Source: Methanosarcina acetivorans C2A (lineage in GTDB: Archaea > Halobacteriota > Methanosarcinia > Methanosarcinales > Methanosarcinaceae). From it: DNA of 64,000 nucleotides. How positions within the stretch are numbered: the stretch's first letter is position 1; each line of letters starts with the position of its first letter. Shown piece by piece: positions 54,634 to 63,659 of this stretch. The translations under genes and the position numbers were made by a program. The stretch covers positions 1,798,001 to 1,862,000 of the forward strand of contig NC_003552.1 of NCBI RefSeq assembly GCF_000007345.1. The letters run 5' to 3'. The notes under the pieces are model-generated. The model was not told the origin of the DNA. It saw only the letters and a list, made by a program, of their open reading frames with translations, and ran no database searches.

Positions 54634-56316
54634 TTATTCATTTCTAATTTTATCCTTTCCGATAACCCATATTATAAAAATTGAATTAAGTATACTTTCA
54701 AACAACAATGGATAACTTGTCTTGAAATTATTTATCTTAGCTGAGTTATGTGCATAGTAATTTCTGATTATTGTTGCTTTTAAAATATTTAGTAGGATAA
54801 ACTGACGTTGTTTATCTCTTATATTTTTTTTATTAATCTCGTCAGGAAGTTTATTTATTAGGATGGTGATGTTGTTACTATTTGCTTTTTGGGCTATTTC
54901 TTTTTCTAACTCAACGTATGTATTCCACCATGTTTCTTCTTTACATATTGGTTTCAAAATAGTTTTAATACCGGATATATCACCAATATATTGAGTTCGA
55001 ATTTCATCAATGGAATTTAAACCCACTGTTTTAATTATTTCTTCTATAAATATACTCAGATTTCTTAAATAAAAAGTAAGATTTTTTTTAGATTTATATT
55101 TTTGGCTGAAATAATCCACGTTTGAATCAGCAATAAATATTAAAAAATGGTCTAGATCATTTGTTTCTATGAATTCAATAAAATTGCTAATATCTGTATT
55201 TGTTAATTGATATTTGGGAGTTGACTGCTTGTTGTAACTTTTAACTATTCTATCAACATAAATCATAGCCCTTTCTTTAATTTCTTCTCTTTCGTTTGGG
55301 AATAATACTTCTAATGTATTTTTTTCCCCCCGTGAGTAAAGTTTATAATAAGTTGCTATTTGACCTTTTCTACCTATTTTCAAGGAGATATCTTCCCACG
55401 TATCCCCTGTCAAATATATAATCATTTGAATACAGTACCAAATATCTCTCTTAATTAGATCTTGAAGTTTAGTTTTTTCTTTATATTCATAAAAATACTT
55501 CTTACACAGTACTTCTAAGAATTCATAAAGATTGTCAATAGTAAAATCATAAATCTCCATAAGTTTGTTGCATTTGTTTAAAATATTATTTTCAAGTATG
55601 TTTAATTCTTCTTCTGTTAAAAAATCTCCAGCATTTTTTTCTTTAAATGCAATAAATATGTTTCTTTCATAAGATTGAATGAATTCACAAAGGAAGGCAT
55701 AATGGCTTTCAAATTGATAAAACCTTAAAATATTATTTTTATTGCTTCTAGACCATTTTTCTACAAATTCCTTGTCGCAAGTTCTATAATAGTAATTCTC
55801 TTTATCGTTAAAACGTACTGTAAAATAACTTTTTCTGAAATCGTTTATTCCATCCAATTCATATATTTGCCAATATGAATAATAATTTTGAGCCCTAACT
55901 GTACTCCAACTTTCTCCACTTTCATCAACATAATTTACCTTGTAATCTTTCCAAATGATAAATTCATTGTCAGTTGGGTCTAGTAGGTATTGTTGCCAAT
56001 CCTTATCTTTTTCATCAAATGGATGATTTATCCTGTTGAATAAATACAAATTACAAAATTTAAAAATCTCTTCTTCAAGTTCTAGCAAAGATGAATAAGT
56101 AGAATCATAAACTTGTTTATCAGACAAAAAAGTATGTTGCTTAATAATAGCATATTCTTTAGGATATACCCATCTTTTTATTGGATAAAGAAGTTTTTCT
56201 TTTTCAAAAAGCTCTAAAAAATCAGGAGTGATCTCAACAGAGTTATTCACACAGAACTTTATAAACTCGCCTTTTTCCATGTATTTACAATTTGTATAAT
56301 TAGGCTCATTAGACAT
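54634..56316 (-). CDS. Large uncharacterised protein with C-terminal HEPN-like motif
   Basis: The 560-residue protein is soluble, rich in aromatic and charged residues, and has no signal peptide. Its last 100 residues are helical and contain Arg518-NYYA-His523 in FILLNILKATIIRNYYAHNS, the Rx4-6H signature of HEPN ribonucleases, which act in abortive infection and toxin-antitoxin systems. No other domain is recognised; the first 450 residues may sense infection. It is a single gene, very AT-rich like the accessory DNA around it, immediately left of the core pdx genes. The HEPN reading depends on one motif and fold pattern. Confidence 0.6.
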   Translation of the reverse strand: MSNEPNYTNCKYMEKGEFIKFCVNNSVEITPDFLELFEKEKLLYPIKRWVYPKEYAIIKQHTFLSDKQVYDSTYSSLLELEEEIFKFCNLYLFNRINHPFDEKDKDWQQYLLDPTDNEFIIWKDYKVNYVDESGESWSTVRAQNYYSYWQIYELDGINDFRKSYFTVRFNDKENYYYRTCDKEFVEKWSRSNKNNILRFYQFESHYAFLCEFIQSYERNIFIAFKEKNAGDFLTEEELNILENNILNKCNKLMEIYDFTIDNLYEFLEVLCKKYFYEYKEKTKLQDLIKRDIWYCIQMIIYLTGDTWEDISLKIGRKGQIATYYKLYSRGEKNTLEVLFPNEREEIKERAMIYVDRIVKSYNKQSTPKYQLTNTDISNFIEFIETNDLDHFLIFIADSNVDYFSQKYKSKKNLTFYLRNLSIFIEEIIKTVGLNSIDEIRTQYIGDISGIKTILKPICKEETWWNTYVELEKEIAQKANSNNITILINKLPDEINKKNIRDKQRQFILLNILKATIIRNYYAHNSAKINNFKTSYPLLFESILNSIFIIWVIGKDKIRNE

Positions 56317-56806
56317 GAATTACTTAATATCTCTATTTTACAAATAAGCTTTTAAATCTAAAGAAATTGTATTTAATATTTTTATATATAATGTCTATTT
56401 AAATTATAAGAATAACTAATTCCCCGAAAGTTCAGACCTCTCAGACAGCCTTAAAATCATTTTTTTTTAAAAAATAACCATATCCACAAAAAGTCAACGT
56501 TTAAATATGAAATAAATTGAATTAGTAATGCACACTCAATCTGTTATTTTTTTAAAACAGTAGCCTGAAAAGAAGTACTATTAAACCTCGTTTTGCATGC
56601 ATCTAAAACCTATAACAGTATGAATTTAAGATATGATTACAAAAAAGTATTTATCCTTATTAATATGGTTGCAATGGGTATATAACTTTGAAGCCATCAA
56701 AAAACAGAGAACAAAATAGAAGAAAAAGAGACAGGGGAAGAAAAGAGGCAAAAGAATGGGGAGTTAGCCACCGGAAACAAAACCGCAAACCTGTCCCGAA
56801 TGCCTC
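56317..56806. other. AT-rich junction between accessory region and core genes
   Basis: No gene is seen. CTCAGACAGCC at about 56449 resembles the end of the MITE at 51687, so an old IS end may lie here. The A/T content drops sharply at about 56800, where pdxT begins. Confidence 0.35.
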
Positions 56807-57406
56807 TTAACAACTCAAAACCTTATTCAGGAAATACTGGTGGATGCGCAGATCATCGGTTAATTCCGGATGGAAAGCAAGAGCCAGCACATTACCCTGT
56901 TCTGCAGCAATAATCATGTCTTCAAGCCTGGAAAGCACGCGCACACCAGGCCCGCAGCTAATGATTCCCGGAGCCCGGATGAACACCCCGGTAAACGGAG
57001 AGTCAAGAATAACCACATCAAGCTCTGCCTCAAAGGAATCCCTCTGCCTCCCAAAAGCGTTCCTGTTAACCCTTGTATCCATGATCCCGAGCAGCTCCTG
57101 CCCGGTTTTTTCTACCTGCCGGTCCCCTTCCTTTGCAAGCACGATCAGCCCCGCACAGGTCCCGAGAACCGGAACTCCTCTTGCAGCAGCCTCCTTAATC
57201 TCCTCTCCAATTCCTTCGCGGGCAAGCAGCCGGCAGAGCGTTGTGCTCTCCCCCCCGGGGATCACAATTCCGCTGCACTCCGGAACAATTCCCTTATGCT
57301 TTATCTCAACTACCTCAGCCTCAACCCCTCTCTCTGCAAGGGCTCTCCTCAAAGCATCAACATGCTCGGAAACCGCTCCCTGAATAGCGATTACACCTAT
57401 CTTCAT
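56807..57406 (-). CDS. pdxT: PLP synthase glutaminase subunit PdxT
   Basis: The 199-residue class I glutamine amidotransferase releases ammonia from glutamine for PdxS in pyridoxal phosphate synthesis. The catalytic triad is visible: Cys84 in LGTCAGL, His179 and Glu181 in FHPEL; IPGGEST forms the oxyanion region. ATG 57406 is chosen over GTG 57418 because the protein then begins MKIGVIAIQGA as in the family. It lies downstream of pdxS on the same strand, 267 bases away, with a hairpin-prone repeat in the gap. Confidence 0.96.
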   Translation of the reverse strand: MKIGVIAIQGAVSEHVDALRRALAERGVEAEVVEIKHKGIVPECSGIVIPGGESTTLCRLLAREGIGEEIKEAAARGVPVLGTCAGLIVLAKEGDRQVEKTGQELLGIMDTRVNRNAFGRQRDSFEAELDVVILDSPFTGVFIRAPGIISCGPGVRVLSRLEDMIIAAEQGNVLALAFHPELTDDLRIHQYFLNKVLSC

Positions 57407-57672
57407 GAAAAACACCATTTTCCGGAAATTAATCCTCTATTTCTTGAATCAAAAACCCTGAAAAAATAAACTGATTTCATTCTTACAAACCTGCAAGAAT
57501 AAATCTGTTTTTAAAAAATTGAGTTTTGGCCTCTTGAAAGAAGCTAATTTCTATAACCCGTAAACATTCCTCTTCAACAAAATTCACTTCTAAAACCCAC
57601 AAATTAGTCCTCTTGAGCGAAACGAAGTGGAGCGAAAAGGACACCGTCCTCCCGAGACGGGACTCGGGCGGG

Positions 57673-58569
57673 TTACCAACCGCGTTCCTGAAGGGCTTCC
57701 TGGGCAGGGATCATGTCAGCGCTGATGCCTTTCATGCCTGCACCCACACCTTTTGAGATCTCGGCAAGTTTTACAGGGTTATCGTAGTTATTTACGGCCT
57801 CCACGACTGCTTTTGCCATCTTTTCAGGGTTTTCGGCTTTGAAAATGCCTGAGCCTACAAAAACCCCGTCTGCGCCAAGGCGCATCATAAGCGCGGCATC
57901 TGCAGGGGTTGCAACTCCGCCGGCTGCAAAGTTCACGACAGGCAGACGCTGCATTTTAGCAGTTTCAACTACAAGCTCGATCGGGGCTTCGATTTCCCTG
58001 GCAACCATTATAAGTTCTTCTTTGGTCTTGCCTGCAAGGGCACGGATTTCACCCTGGATCTGCTTCATGTGCTTAACTGCCTGGCTAACGTCACCTGTTC
58101 CGGCTTCTCCTTTGGTCCGGATCATGGCTGCACCTTCGTTGATCCTGCGGAGGGCTTCTCCGAGGTTTCTGGCTCCGCAGACAAAAGGCACCGTAAACTG
58201 TGTTTTGTCTATGTGATAGAAAGGATCGGCAGGAGTAAGGACTTCGGACTCATCCACCATGTCAACGCCGAGGGCCTCTAAGATTTCGGCTTCGACAAAG
58301 TGTCCGATCCTTGCTTTTGCCATAACAGGGATGGTGACCGTTTCAATGATCTGCTGTACGATTTCGGGATCTGCCATCCGGGCGACCCCACCAGCCTTTC
58401 TGATATCTGCAGGGACAGCCTGAAGGGCCATAACAGCAACCGCTCCGGCTTCTTCTGCAATCCTGGCCTGTTCCGGGGTTGTAACGTCCATGATCACACC
58501 CCCCTTCTGCATCCGTGCAAAGCCCCTTTTGATAAGTTCGGTCCCATGTCTTAATTTCTCAAAGTCCAT
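57673..58569 (-). CDS. pdxS: PLP synthase lyase subunit PdxS
   Basis: The 298-residue TIM-barrel enzyme makes pyridoxal 5'-phosphate from ribose 5-phosphate, glyceraldehyde 3-phosphate and ammonia. The hallmark segments are present: [49 protein letters not shown] and [18 protein letters not shown], which include the catalytic lysines. ATG 58569 follows GGATGACATTC and matches the usual start [10 protein letters not shown]; the much longer open frame upstream is not conserved. It is the first of the pdxS-pdxT pair. Confidence 0.96.
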   Translation of the reverse strand: MDFEKLRHGTELIKRGFARMQKGGVIMDVTTPEQARIAEEAGAVAVMALQAVPADIRKAGGVARMADPEIVQQIIETVTIPVMAKARIGHFVEAEILEALGVDMVDESEVLTPADPFYHIDKTQFTVPFVCGARNLGEALRRINEGAAMIRTKGEAGTGDVSQAVKHMKQIQGEIRALAGKTKEELIMVAREIEAPIELVVETAKMQRLPVVNFAAGGVATPADAALMMRLGADGVFVGSGIFKAENPEKMAKAVVEAVNNYDNPVKLAEISKGVGAGMKGISADMIPAQEALQERGW

Positions 58570-58664
58570 GAATGTCATCCTCTTTGTTTTGATAAGATTT
58601 CTAAGATATTGCCGTAGGAAATCTCTTCCACAGGTGAAACGGCCATCAGGTCTTTCCACCAGTT

Positions 58665-58680
58665 GCAACCAGCAGGTTGC
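58665..58680 (-). promoter_or_regulatory. Small hairpin in the pdxS leader
   Basis: GCAACC-AGCA-GGTTGC forms a 6-bp stem about 100 bases upstream of the pdxS ATG, presumably in its leader RNA. 58740-59295, between pdxS and the next gene, is AT-rich and shows no other gene. Confidence 0.35.
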
Positions 58681-59295
58681 GGTTTTCAGTATGCTGTTTC
58701 TCCAGTTAATTGTGAATACGCTCAATAGTTAAAAGCATTATTTAAGCTATTCCTTAATAGGAGAATACAGAATAAATTAACTTGCAATGATATAAAAATT
58801 TTTATTTTTTTATTGAGAATTAATATTTTTAATAACTATCCTGTTTCTCCGACCATTTACCCCGAACGTATCTGAACCCTTAATGAACTTCCGCGCTATA
58901 ATATCAAAAAGTATATTTATAAGTTAACTTTTCGGTTTGACCTGACGATCTCAGTCTTCATATAATTTCAATCTTCATAATATATCCTGTAAGGTTTGAT
59001 ATGATCCCTGAGCCAGAGCAAGGAATAAAATCTGACTCTCCTACGCTCAATTATCCAATATAAAGTTTTTGTAAATAACTGGAGAGATGGGATGGGAAAT
59101 CCTTTTCAAAAAAAGATACATGCTTCTTTAATTCCTTTTATATTTCAGACAGGACATTTGAGGGGATACATGAAAAAATAATTATAAGATGGGCTAAATC
59201 ATTATATAAGGTTATTTTTTTCCGGATAGTTTCTGGATTTCAGGTGTTTATTAATTCAGACACGGACTATTTATTTACGTAGGGGGAATTCGAAA

Positions 59296-60885
59296 ATGAG
59301 GTTTAAACGTCTGGAAGTATCATTTTTATGTGCATTTTTGCTTACCGCCCTTATCGCGTTACCGGCATATGCCCAGATGGGACCTGGAGGCAATTCAGGT
59401 GCAGGTAATTCGGGTATAGGTAATTCAGGTGCAGGAATGGGCTATGGAATGGCTCAGGGTTACGGTTTTGCGCAATACGACGGCAGGTTTAATGGCTTTG
59501 GGTCATTGACCTTTGAAGAAGCCGCGGATACCTTCGGGATTCCGGTTGAAGACGCGATCTCTGACCTTGAGCTTCCGGAAGATCTGGATACGCAGCTCAC
59601 CATTCTGGAGATTGAAGAGCGGTATGGGGTTTCAGGGCAGGAAATTGCCAGTTACATGGTAATGAATATGCAGCAGCTGAATACGACTCTTAACCCGAGG
59701 GAAAGGCTCCTGATGCGTCAGGAAGCAATTCAGGCAATGCGGGCCGGTAGAGGTTATGGGATGTATTTCATGCGGCAGGGAAGTTTTGCCTACGGGAACT
59801 TTACCACTTTTAACTTCAACGAAAGCGGGGCAGTAGAAGACTTTGCTGTAAGCGGAAACCTGCTCTTTGATTCGGTTGAGATCTCGGACTTTGAGTACCT
59901 TGATGAACAGGTGACTGAAACAACAGCTTTTTACCAGGGCGCTGACAGCCAGGTCCTGATTCAGGATTCTCCAATGGGAATTTTCCAGGTAAGAGCTTTT
60001 GCAGACAAAACCGTCACTTACGACCTTGCAGAGGGAGTAACGGCAAGCCTGGAAGAGAACATTTCCAGCGGGCTTGAAAATGCAGTTCCGATAAAAATTA
60101 CTGCAGATAATTTTGAGGGTTACCTCCTGTTTTTCAGGAATCCCCTTGCCGAAAATCCCAATGTAGATATTAACGGGACTGAAGCGGAAATCTCGGGCGA
60201 TAAGATCACAGTCAAACTTGTCGAAGATAGTGTGTCAATGTTCAGGGCAAGCCCGATGCAGCCTTCATTGATGCAGACCGGATACAGGTACAGTAATAAT
60301 TATACCTACATGAATCAGGTGCTTAACGGAGGAATAGCAACCGGAAGATTCGGAGCCGAGATGGCTCTCCGTGCAGGCTCGGATTATGCTCCGGTCACAA
60401 ATTATGCCCCTGTTGGCCTGAAGATAAGAGAAAGAGATCAGGACCGCATTGTCCTCGATGTTGAATCCGAACTGCCAGATGGAAGAGTCGTCTATATAAA
60501 TGTAGACAATGAAACCATCAACCTCACCAATCCCGACCGCCTGAGGCTCAGGTATGACGGAACGGTAATTGAAGCAGCTGACAGTATTGACGAGCTTTTT
60601 GCAGGTGGAAACAACCCCCTCTGCTACAGGCAATACGAAAATGGGACAGCTTCAATTGCAGTATATATCCCGCAGTTTTCGGAACATGAGATTATAATAG
60701 ACCTCGAGCCCGAAGGAGAGGAAGATTCAGCAAATCTTGAAACGGCTCAGGATGAAGAGGACCTGGAAACAGGAGAACCTATGGCTCAGGACGAAGAAGG
60801 AGAAACGGAATCTTCTCCAGCCTTTGAGTTAGTGTTTGCGGTTACAGGTCTGGCAGCAGCATACGGACTGAGGCACAGGAAATAA
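59296..60885 (+). CDS. PGF-anchored surface protein
   Basis: The 529-residue protein has a signal peptide (LCAFLLTALIALPAYA). A Gly/Asn-rich stretch follows (GGNSGAGNSGIGNSGAG), then a helical repeat-like region (FEEAADTFGIPVEDAISDLE, about 75-125), strand-rich domains, an acidic linker and the tail SSPAFELVFAVTGLAAAYGL with a basic end. The tail is a PGF-CTERM-like archaeosortase signal with PAF in place of PGF. It is likely a lipid-linked or S-layer-associated surface protein. Function unknown. GAGGGGAATTCG-like sequence precedes the ATG. A hairpin terminator follows. Confidence 0.82.
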   Translation: MRFKRLEVSFLCAFLLTALIALPAYAQMGPGGNSGAGNSGIGNSGAGMGYGMAQGYGFAQYDGRFNGFGSLTFEEAADTFGIPVEDAISDLELPEDLDTQLTILEIEERYGVSGQEIASYMVMNMQQLNTTLNPRERLLMRQEAIQAMRAGRGYGMYFMRQGSFAYGNFTTFNFNESGAVEDFAVSGNLLFDSVEISDFEYLDEQVTETTAFYQGADSQVLIQDSPMGIFQVRAFADKTVTYDLAEGVTASLEENISSGLENAVPIKITADNFEGYLLFFRNPLAENPNVDINGTEAEISGDKITVKLVEDSVSMFRASPMQPSLMQTGYRYSNNYTYMNQVLNGGIATGRFGAEMALRAGSDYAPVTNYAPVGLKIRERDQDRIVLDVESELPDGRVVYINVDNETINLTNPDRLRLRYDGTVIEAADSIDELFAGGNNPLCYRQYENGTASIAVYIPQFSEHEIIIDLEPEGEEDSANLETAQDEEDLETGEPMAQDEEGETESSPAFELVFAVTGLAAAYGLRHRK

Positions 60886-60918
60886 AAACTCGGCACCATG
60901 CTTTATGCATAAGGAACC

Positions 60919-60960
60919 GGAATCAATTCTCAAAAAATTGAGCTTTTTATTTCCGATTCC
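60919..60960 (+). terminator. Hairpin terminator after the surface protein
   Basis: GGAATC...GATTCC encloses CTCAA...TTGAG, followed by TTATTACTTTTTTTC. Confidence 0.6.
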
Positions 60961-61089
60961 TGATTTATTACTTTTTTTCATTCTGAACCTAAAACATTAT
61001 TCGCTGTATTGAGTCGTTCCTGTCCAGGCAGAGTTATGCCACCCGAATTTCGCTTCGGGAGCACGAGGTCTGTTTCGCTCCGCTCAAGC

Positions 61090-61167
61090 AGACTACTTTA
61101 TCAGACTACTTTATCAGACTACTTTATCAGACTACTTTATCAGACTACTTTATCAGACTACTTTATT
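61090..61167. repeat. 13-bp tandem repeat, six copies
   Basis: AGACTACTTTATC is repeated five times exactly and once with a last-base change, between the surface protein and the PAP2 gene. It follows a GAGCGGAGCGAAACAGA-type stretch that also occurs near 57620. The rest of 60961-61386 has no convincing gene. Confidence 0.9.
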
Positions 61168-61386
61168 ATAGAGTCGGGAGCTGTGCTCAAGAGGACTAAC
61201 TTAAAAAGAATAGTAAAATAAAGAGATGCAGGAGAGCGGTATTTCCCAAAAAGACTGAAAAGAAGGAGAAAAAACAGTAAAGTAAGAAACTATCAAAGAA
61301 GCTGTAATAACAAACGGAAAAGAACAAACCAAGTTATATCAAAAAAATTCTTCTTCTGCACCTCTTTTTCACTCAAAGTTCTTTTT

Positions 61387-62535
61387 TCACTTTTTATTCT
61401 CCGAAGAATTTTCCATTACTTCTTCTATTCCGTACAGGTCAAGCTTTGTACAGATACCTGCAGAAACCCATATGGTAAGTGCAGGGATAAAGGCTTTTAA
61501 AAACTCTATGAGAGTAGTTCCAGAGTAACTGGAAGTTTCCACCGTGGCAAGTCCAAAATCAAGAAGAAGAGTGGATATCCCGAACAGCATGAGAGCGATA
61601 AATACCCGTGTAGCCCTCTGTCCTGAATTTCCGGAATCTACCGGGAGACCCTTTCTTATTATTAGGAGATATGCCATGTTAGCTCCAAGGAAAAAGCCTG
61701 CTACTTCGCCGCTTACAAGGGACATGGCTGCAAGCAGGGTGGGGACTACAAACATAATGGAGTAGAAAAAGAGATTTTTCTGCCTGAAAGCAGGTTCAAA
61801 GTTTTCTTTTTTGAAAAATTCATCTTTCAGGGGACTTTTAAGGAAGTACGAAAAGGCGACAAGGATAGTTAAACCCAGGACAGCGCCCCCCAGGACATCC
61901 CCCAGAAAATGCCTTCCCAGGTACATTCTTGAAAAAGCTACGAGCAGCACTGCTGCAGGGGCTAGCCTGCTGATTGTTCTGCTGTTGAAGACGCTGGAGG
62001 TCCCTCCCCAGAGCACGGTGGTAAGTGCGACATGTCCTGAAGGGAAGCCGAAAGGAGAATCGGGGAGGGGGTCCTGAAGGCGGAAAGCCTCAAGGATTTC
62101 CCTGTCCGGAACTTTGAAAAAACCCTTTTCTCCGTTTCCATTAAAGGGAGAGGTATTTTTGATTCCATCCTCAAGGTTGAGGACCCTGCTGTCTACAAAA
62201 TCCGGCCTTGGGAAGGCGATAAGTGCCTTAAAGGTCTCGGTAATCAAAGCAGTCCAGATCAGCAGCTGGAACAGAAGAAAACCCTTCCTGAAATCAATCC
62301 CGAAAGTAGTGATGATTATTATGCCGGCAAAAAAGGTGGCAGATCCCATTGAAGTTATCAAAACCACAAGGAATGTAAACCATTCGGTCCCGAGGGACTG
62401 GAGATAAAGTATGGGTTCTGTCTGGAACAAGGAGTCACTCCTGATTAAATGCTTTCCGTCAGTCGTATATCCGGCTATATCCAGAAAGAAGGGAAACTGT
62501 AAAAAGTTTATGTTAAGTTTGGCATTTGACTCCAC
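61387..62535 (-). CDS. PAP2-superfamily membrane phosphatase
   Basis: The 382-residue membrane protein has the three phosphatase motifs: KALIAFPRP (KxxxxxxRP), PSGH and SRMYLGRHFLGD (SRxxxxxHxxxD), with several helices on both sides. PAP2 enzymes dephosphorylate lipid phosphates such as polyprenyl pyrophosphate or phosphatidate at the membrane. The C-terminal third adds about four further helices. The start is GTG at 62535, three bases from a MITE end, so the normal promoter and ribosome site may have been displaced. A small change of start cannot be excluded. Confidence 0.85.
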   Translation of the reverse strand: MESNAKLNINFLQFPFFLDIAGYTTDGKHLIRSDSLFQTEPILYLQSLGTEWFTFLVVLITSMGSATFFAGIIIITTFGIDFRKGFLLFQLLIWTALITETFKALIAFPRPDFVDSRVLNLEDGIKNTSPFNGNGEKGFFKVPDREILEAFRLQDPLPDSPFGFPSGHVALTTVLWGGTSSVFNSRTISRLAPAAVLLVAFSRMYLGRHFLGDVLGGAVLGLTILVAFSYFLKSPLKDEFFKKENFEPAFRQKNLFFYSIMFVVPTLLAAMSLVSGEVAGFFLGANMAYLLIIRKGLPVDSGNSGQRATRVFIALMLFGISTLLLDFGLATVETSSYSGTTLIEFLKAFIPALTIWVSAGICTKLDLYGIEEVMENSSENKK

Positions 62536-62538
62536 TTA

Positions 62539-62670
62539 AGACCTATCCGAAAAGTCAATAATGGCATGTTGTAGAAGTTACAATAGGCCATAATATCGAG
62601 TATCAGTTAAGTTGTGCATATTGCCAATTGTAAAAGTTACAGTAGGTCACAACACTTTTCGGATAGGCTC
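62539..62670. mobile_element. MITE at the 5' end of the PAP2 gene
   Basis: AGACCTATCCGAAAAGT on the left is matched by ACTTTTCGGATAGGCTC on the right, with TTA on both flanks. The interior contains two copies of TTGTARAAGTTACARTAGG and no gene. The ends resemble those of IS5-type elements of methanogens. It lies directly before the GTG of the phosphatase gene. Confidence 0.75.
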
Positions 62671-62780
62671 TTAGTAAATATGGAAAAATTAATAAAAATG
62701 TGAAAAAAATATTTATGATTTTGAGAGCAATAATGAGATCATATTTTTTCTAATCAGAGTGCAACACCAGGATCGATAGC

Positions 62781-63230
62781 TTGAAACTGAACCAGATAGA
62801 CGACACCCGAAGAAAAAGGGCAGTTATCATTTTCCTTGCCGCCATTATTTTTATCTCGGTCAAGGGGTTTTTGTCTCCTGTGGTAGGTGTCGGTTTCATC
62901 CTCCAGAAAGAAGTGGTCGGAGTTACGGGAGAAGAGAGGACTATCATCTTCCAGAGCGGCCCTGAGGGAGTCCTGGTCCAGAACGCAACCTGCGGAGAAC
63001 TGCTCCCGGAGAGCGAAAATCTCCAGATCAACGAGTCAGTGGAAGCCGAACTAAAAACCATGTACCCGGAAATCGAATACGTTGTCCTGATGCGGCTCTG
63101 CGTTGAAGACGAAGTAAGGGAATACAGGGCAAGCAGGGAGGACTTCAATACGCTGGAAGTGGGCAGGGTGGCCAAGTTCAGGGTTTACCGCTCCGAAAGG
63201 GACCTGATCGAGAGGATAGTCGAAATGTAA
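62781..63230 (+). CDS. Small protein with one N-terminal membrane helix
   Basis: The 149-residue protein has a signal-anchor helix (AVIIFLAAIIFISVKGFL, about 14-31) and an extracytoplasmic domain of strands with Cys71 and Cys107 (ATCGELLPES and MRLCVEDE), possibly a disulfide. The start is a TTG and is uncertain; no strong ribosome site is seen. I do not recognise a family. It is divergent from the PAP2 gene across the MITE. Confidence 0.6.
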   Translation: MKLNQIDDTRRKRAVIIFLAAIIFISVKGFLSPVVGVGFILQKEVVGVTGEERTIIFQSGPEGVLVQNATCGELLPESENLQINESVEAELKTMYPEIEYVVLMRLCVEDEVREYRASREDFNTLEVGRVAKFRVYRSERDLIERIVEM

Positions 63231-63262
63231 GCTCTGCAACCGGAGCCTGCTATCAAAATATC

Positions 63263-63343
63263 TTTTAGATTTTTTCCTTTTAGATTTTTTCCTTTTAGAT
63301 TTTTTCCTTTTAGATTTTTTCCTTTTAGATTTTTTCCTTTTAG
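63263..63343. repeat. 15-bp tandem repeat, about 5.4 copies
   Basis: TTTTAGATTTTTTCC is repeated in tandem. A longer imperfect duplication built on TGTATTTCC, GTTTTTCTGTTTT and CCCGGTTATTTT follows (63355-63435). The stretch 63231-63659 has no gene. Confidence 0.9.
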
Positions 63344-63659
63344 ACTTGTTTCCCGATTATTTTCTTGTATTTCCTGTTTTTCTGTTTTTCCCGGTTATTT
63401 TTTGTATTTCCCGTTTTTCTGTTTTCCCGGTTATTTTCTATTTTTATCTTTCGCAGAAAATTTCGTTCCCTCAGTTTTATATCCCGTGATATATAATTTT
63501 CATATATTCGGTATATACCGGAAATAATGAGCCATCGTAAATATCTGCCATAATATTCGATATTTCTGGAAATTTGATGTTCCGGAACATTGGAAATCCC
63601 GGAAATTCAATATTCTGGAATACGATATTTCCGGCATATGCACGTTTGAGGGGGATTAA

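Noticed and set aside
54450-54641. Minus-strand 63-codon frame after the HEPN-like gene
   Set aside because: It overlaps the end of that gene, with no ribosome site and no recognisable family.
61090-61167. Tandem repeat as a possible CRISPR array
   Set aside because: Units are contiguous 13-mers with no spacers. No CRISPR array or cas gene is visible in the window.
61009-61221. Frame encoding repeated LLYQTTLSDYFIR
   Set aside because: It is only a translation of the 13-bp tandem repeat and has no ribosome site.
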